DNA of 64,000 bases from Aphanomyces cochlioides (taxonomy: Eukaryota > Oomycota > Saprolegniomycetes > Saprolegniales > Verrucalvaceae), in NCBI GenBank assembly GCA_019828595.1, contig JAHQRK010000005.1, positions 1,488,001-1,552,000 of the forward strand, read 5' to 3'. Both the position numbers and the translations under genes were made by a program. Of this stretch, positions 33,132 through 42,638 are shown piece after piece (position 1 is the first letter of the stretch; the number at the start of each line of letters is the position of its first letter). A model generated the notes under the pieces. It did no database searches. It was not told where the DNA came from and was given only the letters and a program-made list of their open reading frames with translations.

Positions 33132-34980
33132 TTATATCAAACTGCTTGATGGTTTGATGGATTGAATGAGTTCAACTGCTGGCGCAACTTTTTGAGACTT
33201 GGTTCTCCGATCGTAGGAGCTCTTTTGCATGTTCAAACTAAAATCTCATTGAACATTCAATTCAGAATAATAAGAGTACCTGTGACCCATGTAAATTGCC
33301 AATGCTTCCAGGTCTTTTTCTGTTGCTGAACTTTGCCCACGTAAATATGTCACAATGCTGTCTCGGAGCAAGTGGGGATTTGTTTTCTTTCCAGTGTGCT
33401 ACGAGCTTGTCGACGAATGCAAACATATATAAATAAGTACCCGATAAATAGCGCGTGTGAAAGTTCGATAGATAAAATCAGCAGTTGCGGGCTCTCCTTT
33501 CGTGTTGGAGAACAAAAACGCGTGGTCATCTTTCGGCTTTAGCTCTTGCCGCCATTTATTCAAAAAGGCTATCAAGTAGGGCACAATATGGTCTGGAATC
33601 ACCTTATTTTGAAATGAACATTTGCAATATTTTGGCCGACTTACCAGCGGTGGACGCTCACCATACGCTTTTCCCGTTTTATAATCGTCTGGTCCATGGG
33701 TAATGATCCATTGCCCTGACGCATTTTGATGCAAAGTGCGGCCGATTTCAATTTCCCGAAGCGTTCGCTGACGATCTGGAATGCCCGAAAAGATACCAAG
33801 CATTACACATTTTTGATAACTTGTCGCAATAGCGTATCTAAAAAGATTGTCCTATGAACACAAAGAAGTAAAATCAGGCTGTACTTTGTTCTTGGCTTTC
33901 CGTTAGAAGTTGTTTCGGCGCATTCTGCTTTTAATGCTTCAACAACTGCTAGAAAGTCTGGCCATGCAAGCCATTTCTAAACTTCGCGTCAACAATGAGC
34001 AACAATGCTATCAAACCTTCTCTTCGTCCACACTTCGAATGGCTTGTGCCGATTGTAGGGCAGTTATCTTGTGCATTTTTCTCAGTTCTCGGATAACAGG
34101 AACATCATCAAAAGCTTTATCGCCATACGTTGGATCTAGTTGAGAGTTTTGACCATGCAAATATTTGGCCAATTTTAACATGGCTCGTATCATATTTGCA
34201 CAGTAATTTGGTGAAGCCTTTCTCTCAAGTCTCAACCATTGAGTGTACTGAAATATCATTTGGGCTGAGCTTGCATCAGATGTAGGCATCAGCATTTCCA
34301 GCGAAACCTCCTTCAAAAAGAGTTAGAAAAGATAGTTGAACTGCTTACAGAGGATTCGATGTTATGCTCTTTGGCATATCCCAGAGCCAATTTAGTCAAT
34401 CGAATGTATACTTCTGCTGTTGCCTAAGACATCCGATTGATTTTTGTCAACCAGTAGGTCTTACCATGCGAATTGGCGGTTCTCGTTGTCCAAGAGATGG
34501 CGTCGTCATGAATGTCAGAAATTGATCCAACTGACGTTTGAGCTTATCAGATAGATCTTGATCCGTCAAGCCGTAAGTAGACATTTTCTTCTTTCCAATT
34601 CGAACCGTGTCGTACGGAACATTTTTTCGTTGGGTCGTTGTGGCTGGTGGAACATCTTGTGTCAATGGAACTGCAATTGGTTCTGGTTCAGATTTCGCTT
34701 GCGATTGCAAGATCTGGAGGACGCGAAGAGGAATGTTCAGAGCACCAGCATCTGTTGATGAAAGTGCGAGAATATCGTCTGCACTACTGTACCAATTGTC
34801 CTCCAATGTTGAAATGAAAGGTTCTAATGAACTTTCAGGTCGTTTTAATTGCTTGGCGAGATATGGCAGTTGAGATCTTGGAAAGCTGCTGTTTTCGATG
34901 ACATCTTGAGAAAAGGACCGGCGCAATGGCATCCAAAGCTTTGTGGACTTTCCTGTCGCTCGATAGATGGACCGCCACAT
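33132..34980 (-). CDS. tyrosine recombinase with predicted mitochondrial presequence
   Basis: Nine or so exons joined by standard short introns. The N-terminus MWRSIYRATGKSTKLWMPLR, continuing RRSFSQ, is arginine-rich with no acidic residue, a likely mitochondrial targeting signal. A middle region (TAEVYIRLTKLALGYAKEHN; MIFQYTQWLRLERKASPNYC) looks like a core-binding SAM-like domain. The catalytic domain has Arg in GIPDRQRTLREIEIGRTL (33,770), HxxR as NPHLLRDSIVTYL (33,385), MGHS (33,290) and the tyrosine in MQKSSYDRRT. All residues of the R-HxxR-H-Y set are present, so it should be active. It is single copy here, without repeats at its ends, unlike the Crypton element. Confidence 0.82.
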
Positions 34981-35182
34981 AAAATCGATCGTCCGTCCTT
35001 TCTGCTGCTAATTTGAGTGTGAAAATCACTTTATCCGGATAAACAAGGATGCCCGGATAAATTGGCATTGGATGTATACGGATAGATTAACCGGACTTTT
35101 AGATTTCCTTATCAAGCAGATCATGGAAAGGCGAGGGGAAGGCAATCCCAGGGGTGATGGCGCTTGAATCATGACACTCCCA
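34981..35182. promoter_or_regulatory. promoter region with TCCGGAT motifs
   Basis: Upstream of the recombinase. TTATCCGGATAAAC at 35,031, GCCCGGATAAATT at 35,051 and ATACGGATAGATT at 35,078 are variants of one motif. The same core is found before the Fcf2 gene (52,590-52,618). Confidence 0.35.
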
Positions 35183-35595
35183 TCATTTCCGGGGCGTTTT
35201 CTTGACTAAAATTCGAACTGAGTCATGGCACTCGATGTGAGGATAATCTGTGAGTGTGTATGGATCGAGAAGCGTCGTATCGTCGTGAAGGAGTTTCTAC
35301 CCACATCATTGTCAGGGGCGTACTTTCGTTGATGCTACGTACAAAGGATGATAGAGGCAGGTCGAATTCTGTCGACAGAAAGCATTTCAAGACAGCGACC
35401 GTTTGTCCCTTCTTGAACTATCCACAAAAGCTCAGTCGCCTTACAACCAACGAGCTATACCGTTTGCTCAGCTTCTGATTCATCAGGTAGTTCAAACGTG
35501 ATTGTGATTTCCTCTTCTTGGAGTCGCCGTGCGTCTTCGACTTTTGACTCGTCTTCAAGCTCCTTTGGATTGTGCGGCAAGTGGAGCTTTTGCAT
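35183..35595 (-). CDS. ubiquitin-fold protein, probably flagella-related
   Basis: Three exons. MQKLHLPHNPKELEDESKV starts at 35,595, then a charged helix and EEITITFELPDESEAEQT; introns of about 40-46 nt lead to FKKGQTVAVLKCFLSTEFDL, KLLHDDTTLLDPYTLTDYP and DSVRILVKK, which has the strand-helix-strand order of a ubiquitin-like fold without a C-terminal GG. So it is not conjugated. Its promoter is shared with a CFAP141-like gene 80 bp away, hence the flagellar guess. The start could be further upstream if a 5' exon exists. Confidence 0.6.
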
Positions 35596-35675
35596 CACGT
35601 CGTTGTGAATAGACGCGATGTGTAAAACTGTCTGGACAATGATGTCGTTTCACAAACCTGTCAGTCGGTTTCAGT

Positions 35676-36128
35676 ATGGCTACGATGCGACCCGCAGCCG
35701 GCTTATCCAAGAAGAATGCTGAGCCCTTTGGGAAGAAGAAGCTCGGACGTAATGTGGATGCATTCATCGCGCGAGAAGACCAGATCAACACTGCATTGCG
35801 AAACACGAAGATCTCGGACCACATTAAAGCTCGCGCGGTTTGGGAGGACAAGCAAGGAAAGCGAGGCATGTCTTCGATGCGCCAACGCACGGAAAAACAG
35901 TATGTATATATCTCGCTTTCCCTCTAACATCGCGCGTAGGATAAATGAGGAAATCGAGATGGCGAATCGCGAACTCTTGGCAATTCGAGTCGAACGGATC
36001 AAAGCGTACTACACCAAGTGCTACATCGAGTAAGCATGGGATCAGTGACACTGACGGCATATACGTGCTGTAGATGGGAGCGTGAATTGAATGCACGAGG
36101 GCTGGCTCTAGTCCGAGAGCGCGACTAG
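35676..36128 (+). CDS. CFAP141 (C1orf189)-like axonemal protein
   Basis: Three exons: MATMRPAAGLSKKNAEPFGK at 35,676, helical middle, then after introns at about 35,900 and 36,030 the C-terminus ANRELLAIRVERIKAYY and WERELNARGLALVRERD. The spacing LL..R...........WE.ELN..G.A...ER matches CFAP141, a small microtubule inner protein of cilia. Oomycete zoospores are flagellated, so the gene makes sense. About 123 residues. Confidence 0.65.
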
Positions 36129-36523
36129 ATCTTCTGCGTCGAAGATTGCTCAAGTCGTGTGCATCGTGTACTTTCTTGTTGGAGTGAAATTTTTAAAATT
36201 CATTTCAATTATTAATAAAATTACTCTCAAAATCAATTTTGGTAATTTTTGATATTACATGCCAAATTAAAACACTGCGTGACTTCGATCATGGCAAATA
36301 TTGTCCTGGCAGGGGCTTAGACTTATATTCATCTGCTTATGTGATGCGGTAGTGGACTGGAAGGAGGAACTGCTCAAGCCGGCATCAGAGCCGGCTAAAT
36401 TCGATAATTGATTTGAGTATAATACGTTTGTATAAATCTTATAATGCATACAAAATTCAAATATATTTTTTAATATGTTAATTATTTTGTGCGGTGAGCA
36501 GACTGCATATTCGTGGTTTCGAG
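36129..36523. other. intergenic, AT-rich
   Basis: AT-rich with a short GC-rich centre (36,300-36,400) containing GCCGGCATCAGAGCCGGC, a small inverted repeat that could end transcripts. No gene seen. Confidence 0.4.
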
Positions 36524-36742
36524 ATGCCGTACCAAGTTGTCCCAGGTCTTGCGATCATCGCAGGCGCTTTCGCCGTGACGGGATGCGTGTTTGGTGTGGT
36601 TGAACGTTGGTATGCCCGTGGAAACCAAAAGAAGTTGATCTTGCGCGATGACTGGGACCGATTGCTCGATGCGCGCGACAAACGATTGAAAGACCGAGCA
36701 TTCTGGGAAGCCCAATTGGAGAAGGAGAGACAGGAGCAGTAA
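36524..36742 (+). CDS. NDUFA1: complex I subunit NDUFA1 (MWFE)-like
   Basis: 72 residues, unspliced. MPYQVVPGLAIIAGAFAVTG begins with the short polar start then a single membrane helix typical of MWFE subunits (human form: MWFEILPGL), followed by RWYARGN and a basic, DxR-rich tail. It would sit in the mitochondrial inner membrane arm of NADH dehydrogenase. Confidence 0.75.
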   Translation: MPYQVVPGLAIIAGAFAVTGCVFGVVERWYARGNQKKLILRDDWDRLLDARDKRLKDRAFWEAQLEKERQEQ

Positions 36743-37075
36743 GCGTTGTGGCCAAACAAGAGAACCAAGAGTATGCGCGTGCATTAAAAAGCGAATACAA
36801 GCCGATCCTTTTTCTCCCTATGTCGTTTATTCTTTCCAGATTGCCAATCGCACATGCATTTCGCAGGCGGTATGCGGGATGCTCACAATCTTACTACTAC
36901 ACACGGTACGCATTCAGCCTCGTCGATGTTGTTACCTTGCCTGTTGACATCGATTTCAAACACATTCACACACAAATCTTTGGAAGATTGAATGATAATA
37001 AGCAGTAGGAACTACTCACTAAGCTAATGACCTACACAACTAAGTAAATACCAATTCCTTCCTTCTTCCGTGCAT

Positions 37076-37516
37076 CTAATTCTTGGTGGGGCAGTTACGA
37101 GCCCAGTGCCCCGACTGGTTGCAATGATAGCACTTGTCCGTCGAGACATCCTTTTCTTCTGGGCAATCCCGGCGAATGTGGCCCGTGCTGCCGCAGTTGT
37201 GGCACTTTCGGGAATCTTGGCTGTCCTTTGGGCATTCTCGGCGAATGTGACCAGTCTCGCCGCAGTTGTGGCAAGCACGAGGACGTGGCTCTTCAGGGCA
37301 ATCCCGACGGTAGTGGCCAGTGCTACCGCAGTTGTGGCAGGCGCGGGTGCTCGAGCTGGGGCAATCACGCTTCAAATGGCCAGACTTGCCACAAGCAAAG
37401 CAAGTGCCAGTGCGAGCACCACCATTTTCTTCAGTGTTGAGTGGGCAATCACGACGGAGATGGCCAGATTCACCACAGTTGTGGCACTTTCGAGTGTCGG
37501 CTTGTGGAGCTTCCAT
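37076..37516 (-). CDS. CCHC zinc-knuckle nucleic-acid-binding protein (CNBP/Gis2-like)
   Basis: 146 residues with six CCHC knuckles of the form CxxCxxxGHxxxxC: CHNCGESGHLRRDC, CFACGKSGHLKRDC, CHNCGSTGHYRRDC, CHNCGETGHIRREC, CHNCGSTGHIRRDC and CYHCNQSGHWARNC. No other domain. Relatives bind single-stranded DNA/RNA and act in translation control. The start MEAPQADTRKCHNCG at 37,516 puts the first knuckle right at the N-terminus as in Gis2. Retroviral Gag is excluded by the lack of any flanking gag or pol frame. Confidence 0.9.
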   Translation of the reverse strand: MEAPQADTRKCHNCGESGHLRRDCPLNTEENGGARTGTCFACGKSGHLKRDCPSSSTRACHNCGSTGHYRRDCPEEPRPRACHNCGETGHIRRECPKDSQDSRKCHNCGSTGHIRRDCPEEKDVSTDKCYHCNQSGHWARNCPTKN

Positions 37517-37814
37517 GCTGACGACGAATGGAAATGTGGTTGGGCACAACTGCCATGGCCATCCGAATAGTCATCCGGATAGCCAAACTGGTGGTGCGAA
37601 AATGAATCTTGCACCGAGATGACAACAAAAATGGCGCGAATCCAAACCAAGGAAAATGGAAATATACGGGATATCTATGATGATTGACAGCTCAATAGTC
37701 ATGGTGACTTTGGAGAGCTGCTTGCAAATATGTCGAATGCCCAAACTAGATCGAATTAGACGACTAAAGGAAGAGCTTCTCTATCCAGGTAATTGATTAA
37801 TTGGCAACTCTGAT

Positions 37815-40084
37815 ACACATAATCCGGTTTTTGCTTGGCCTATGTCCGGTTGTTGTGCTTATTGCTTGACCAAGTCAAGCAATTTCCTTTCAAATCAATA
37901 GAACAAACCAAATTCGATACAAATTCCAAATATAGTTTTTTTCAGTATTATAGCGATAGAATGCTTGACACGTGTCAAGCAGTCGAATTTCCGCTGTCAT
38001 TGGTCAAAAGCAAAAAAGCCACCATGAGCACAGGGAACGCACGCCAAGTGTCAACGCTTGACGAAATCCGAGGCATGCGTGTGTCCAAATCAACAAAATC
38101 AGGCTACAAAAGTGGCCTGAACCAAATCAAGAAGTGGATATTGAACCACGGGTCAAGTGACATGCTTAAGAGCGACGGTAGCATTAATTTAGAGGTATTC
38201 ACCCATGAACAATTCATTCAGTTCATCGCTTGGACTTTTCAAAATACGTCGAATAAGCCTGGCACAATCTCAAGTTATCGCTCGGCAATCAAGGACCAGT
38301 ACAAACGAGAGAAAATCCCCCTGCCTGTCGAATACGACACTGAAATGACTGATATTTTTCGTGGTAAGACATTCACTATGTTGAATCTAGCTAAACTAAT
38401 CAGGAATGCGACGAATTCACGCCGAGCTTGAACAATCAGGCACTGTTAAAGATTTAGGAAAGCGTCCGCTAGGTATATCTCTCTATGAATCTCTCTGCAG
38501 ATCGTCGTTGATGAATTTGGATGGTGGATTTGGTCACTTGTTCTTGACTCTCTCTTGGAATCTCATGTGTCGCTCAATGTCCACCCAAACGATTCAGTTT
38601 GATCACTTGTCTTTTGAAGAAGATGCTATTGGAATCTTGTTTTGCAAGAGTAAAACTGACCAGGCTGGTGATAAATCACGCGACCCAAGGCACCTGTATG
38701 CCAATCCATTTAATCCCTCGACTTGTGTATTCTTGGCGTTTGGTGTCTATCTGGCAAGTCATCGTCAATTGGAGCCACTTCAACTGTTTCCTGGTGGTAA
38801 TCAACGCGATAGATTTGGAAAATTTTTATCTCGATTAATTGGTCAAGAGCATGGCTCAAGCAACTCGAACTATGGTACACACTCTATTCGTAAAGGGGTC
38901 GCAACATTCGCTTGCTCTGGAAGTACTTGTGGCCCCTCCATGGCTAGTGTTTGCTTGCGATGTGGATGGACAATGGGTCATGTACTGGAGAGGTATATTC
39001 ATTATGAGAGGGCTGGAGATCAATATCTTGGCCGCATCGTGGCTGGTCTACCCACAAACAACGCTTCCTTTGCCGTATTGCCACCCCATTTCTCCAATTT
39101 GGATCCGACCAGTCTCAAATGGGCAATTGAAATTGTGTTTCCATGTTTGGCTAGAGAGGACAGCTTGTTTGGAGTCCTCTCCCTTGTGCTTGCTTCTCTT
39201 GTGTTTCACTCAGGCTTTCTTCTTGCCCAGCTACCCAAGGAGCATCCTCTATTCTCATCGCCATTGTTCGCAAGTACGCGTGTATTGTCTCAATTGAAGC
39301 CATTCTCAACAATTAAATCTGAAACTCTCAAACCCACTGGAATCCCTCCCCACATTGCGCTCTACGAGGCAATCGATCGAAATCTCTCAGCTATCGAACG
39401 ACTACCAAATACAATCTCACGCAACGTAGAATGCATTTTGAATGATTCAGGAGTCATGGGTGGAAATATAACGCGTCAAATGCTCGAATCTATACTGGAA
39501 ACAATGTTTGAGAAGCATAAGCCCACAGTGCAATGTCGAGAAGAAGCCGTTTGCGATGATGACAACAGTGCTGTGAATACACGCGTGTATTCATGGAACG
39601 GCCGGCTTTCAATCTTGCCCGAAACATTTACCTTCCCGCCTGTCGATTGCGCCACGGCGTGGCGTCTGTGGTGGTTGGGGAATTCAAGAAGAGCCGAGCC
39701 AGCTTACCGCTTCATTTCTCCGCGTGACTTGCCAAACAAGCATCAAAGGAAGCTTCTGTCTCAATGGAAGTTCGTGATGAGCGAATTCGAGCGTGTATGT
39801 CGCGTGTGTGGCTTTGAAAATGACCATTTCTGTACGGAGGAAGGTGTGAGTGAGTCGTTCTTGGTGGTTGGAAAGTACCTCGAGATAGTGTGTGGCAGTA
39901 TACCCAGTAAGCGGTCTCGCAGAGTTAGCCAGCTTCGGCTCTTGTCCATGATCAGGAGTCTCCGCCAAGCTCCTCGTTCGACAAAAGACCAATGTCTCCA
40001 ACGTTTGGTCAACCAAAGATTGATAAATTTTAACCAATAAAAGTGTGCTTTTCTTGTGTCAAGCAAATTCCAGACACAACACAT
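37815..40084 (+). mobile_element. Crypton-type element, copy 1
   Basis: A 2264 bp unit bounded by ACACAT at 37,815 and 40,079. It has no terminal inverted repeats and no target duplication other than this hexamer, encodes a tyrosine recombinase and no other gene, and is followed directly by a second copy. Cryptons are exactly this type: they insert through a circular form by tyrosine recombinase at a short core of 4-6 bp. Subterminal motifs: inverted repeat ATTGCTTGAC/GTCAAGCAAT at 37,861-37,883, palindrome GCTTGACACGTGTCAAGC at 37,963, and TTGTGTC/GACACAA at 40,054-40,079 at the 3' end. Confidence 0.88.
38024..40040 (+). CDS. Crypton tyrosine recombinase, copy 1 (one intron)
   Basis: Start at 38,024 in a strong Kozak context (GCCACCATGAG); the frame is open upstream but has no better ATG. 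Exon 1 38,024-38,363, intron 38,364-38,403 (GTAAGA...CTAATCAG, 40 nt), exon 2 38,404-40,040, giving 658 residues. Splicing joins DIFRG to MRRIHAELEQ. The N-terminal part (SKSTKSGYKSGLNQIKKWI) is the SAM-like core-binding domain. Catalytic residues: Arg in LMCRSMST, Lys in CKSKTDQ, HSIRKG as HxxR, GHVLERYIHYE with the tyrosine nearby. The long C-terminal part (VCRVCGFENDHFC) may bind metal. Confidence 0.88.
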
Positions 40085-42348
40085 AATCCGGTTTTTGCTT
40101 GGCCTATGTCCGGTTGTTGTGCTTATTGCTTGACCAAGTCAAGCAATTTCCTTTCAAATCAATAGAACAAACCAAATTCGATACAAATTCCAAATATAGT
40201 TTTTTTCAGTATTATAGCGATAGAATGCTTGACACATGTCAAGCAGTCGAATTTCCGCTGTCATTGGTCAAAAGCAAAAAAGCCACCATGAGCACAGGGA
40301 ACGCACGCCAAATGTCAACGCTTGACGAAATCCGAGGCATGCGTGTGTCCAAATCAACAAAATCAGGCTACAAAAGTGGCCTGAACCAAATCAAGAAGTG
40401 GATATTGAACCACGGGTCAAGTGACATGCTTAAGAGCGACGGTAGCATTAATTTAGAGGTATTCACCCATGAACAATTCATTCAGTTCATCGCTTGGACT
40501 TTTCAAAATACGTCGAATAAGCCTGGCACAATCTCAAGTTATCGCTCGGCAATCAAGGACCAGTACAAACGAGAGAAAATCCCCCTGCCTGTCGAATACG
40601 ACACTGAAATGACTGATATTTTTCGTGGTAAGACATTCACTATGTTGAATCTAGCTAAACTAATCAGGAATGCGACGAATTCACGCCGAGCTTGAACAAT
40701 CAGGCACTGTTAAAGATTTAGGAAAGCGTCCGCTAGGTATATCTCTCTATGAATCTCTCTGCAGATCGTCGTTGATGAATTTGGATGGTGGATTTGGTCA
40801 CTTGTTCTTGACTCTCTCTTGGAATCTCATGTGTCGCTCAATGTCCACCCAAACGATTCAGTTTGATCACTTGTCTTTTGAAGAAGATGCTATTGGAATC
40901 TTGTTTTGCAAGAGTAAAACTGACCAGGCTGGTGATAAATCACGCGACCCAAGGCACCTGTATGCCAATCCATTTAATCCCTCGACTTGTGTATTCTTGG
41001 CGTTTGGTGTCTATCTGGCAAGTCATCGTCAATTGGAGCCACTTCAACTGTTTCCTGGTGGTAATCAACGCGATAGATTTGGAAAATTTTTATCTCGATT
41101 AATTGGTCAAGAGCATGGCTCAAGCAACTCGAACTATGGTACACACTCTATTCGTAAAGGGGTCGCAACATTCGCTTGCTCTGGAAGTACTTGTGGCCCC
41201 TCCATGGCTAGTGTTTGCTTGCGATGTGGATGGACAATGGGTCATGTACTGGAGAGGTATATTCATTATGAGAGGGCTGGAGATCAATATCTTGGCCGCA
41301 TCGTGGCTGGTCTACCCACAAACAACGCTTCCTTTGCCGTATTGCCACCCCATTTCTCCAATTTGGATCCGACCAGTCTCAAATGGGCAATTGAAATTGT
41401 GTTTCCATGTTTGGCTAGAGAGGACAGCTTGTTTGGAGTCCTCTCCCTTGTGCTTGCTTCTCTTGTGTTTCACTCAGGCTTTCTTCTTGCCCAGCTACCC
41501 AAGGAGCATCCTCTATTCTCATCGCCATTGTTCGCAAGTACGCGTGTATTGTCTCAATTGAAGCCATTCTCAACAATTAAATCTGAAACTCTCAAACCCA
41601 CTGGAATCCCTCCCCACATTGCGCTCTACGAGGCAATCGATCGAAATCTCTCAGCTATCGAACGACTACCAAATACAATCTCACGCAACGTAGAATGCAT
41701 TTTGAATGATTCAGGAGTCATGGGTGGAAATATAACGCGTCAAATGCTCGAATCTATACTGGAAACAATGTTTGAGAAGCATAAGCCCACAGTGCAATGT
41801 CGAGAAGAAGCCGTTTGCGATGATGACAACAGTGCTGTGAATACACGCGTGTATTCATGGAACGGCCGGCTTTCAATCTTGCCCGAAACATTTACCTTCC
41901 CGCCTGTCGATTGCGCCACGGCGTGGCGTCTGTGGTGGTTGGGGAATTCAAGAAGAGCCGAGCCAGCTTACCGCTTCATTTCTCCGCGTGACTTGCCAAA
42001 CAAGCATCAAAGGAAGCTTCTGTCTCAATGGAAGTTCGTGATGAGCGAATTCGAGCGTGTATGTCGCGTGTGTGGCTTTGAAAATGACCATTTCTGTACG
42101 GAGGAAGGTGTGAGTGAGTCGTTCTTGGTGGTTGGAAAGTACCTCGAGATAGTGTGTGGCAGTATACCCAGTAAGCGGTCTCGCAGAGTTAGCCAGCTTC
42201 GGCTCTTGTCCATGATCAGGAGTCTCCGCCAAGCTCCTCGTTCGACAAAAGACCAATGTCTCCAACGTTTGGTCAACCAAAGATTGATAAATTTTAACCA
42301 ATAAAAGTGTGCTTTTCTTGTGTCAAGCAAATTCCAGACACAACACAT
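40079..42348 (+). mobile_element. Crypton-type element, copy 2 (tandem)
   Basis: Directly follows copy 1 in the same orientation and shares the ACACAT core at 40,079; its right core is at 42,343. I found only two differences between copies, both G in copy 1 and A in copy 2 (37,972/40,236 and 38,048/40,312). The first spoils the 18 bp palindrome in copy 2. Such near identity means the tandem arose very recently. Confidence 0.88.
40288..42304 (+). CDS. Crypton tyrosine recombinase, copy 2
   Basis: Same structure as copy 1, shifted by 2264 bp: exons 40,288-40,627 and 40,668-42,304. It differs by one residue, Met for Val shortly after the start (RQMSTL against RQVSTL). All catalytic motifs are intact, so both copies may be active. 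Confidence 0.88.
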
Positions 42349-42638
42349 CAAGTTCCACATGGCATGGACCATAATTGAGGCAATACCTTACATTAATATA
42401 AAGCTCTCTCGCACCACAGCGAGCTGCACGAAAGTTGTGTTTTATTTGAATGCCTTGGTCCTTAACTAGAATCTGCAGATATATTGCATGGAAACTACCA
42501 AGTTTGTGAGGAATTTCTATTCTAACGTTGACAAAATGAACAATGAGATCACACAGAAAAAGGATGGTAATTCAGTGGACCTACAGCTAATTGCTATGGC
42601 CAAGATGGAGCATGAAAATGCAAACACCCGCTGATGGC
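42349..42638. other. intergenic between Crypton and NLR-like gene
   Basis: 290 bp that belonged to the 3' flank of the minus-strand gene before the Crypton inserted. No gene. Confidence 0.4.

Noticed and set aside
37076..37516. Retroelement Gag because of zinc knuckles
   Set aside because: Six regular CCHC knuckles with no capsid, protease or reverse transcriptase nearby fit CNBP/Gis2 instead.
37835..38023. Longer N-terminus for the Crypton recombinase
   Set aside because: The frame starts from a TTG codon; the Kozak-context ATG at 38,024 is far better and the region upstream holds the binding-site repeats.
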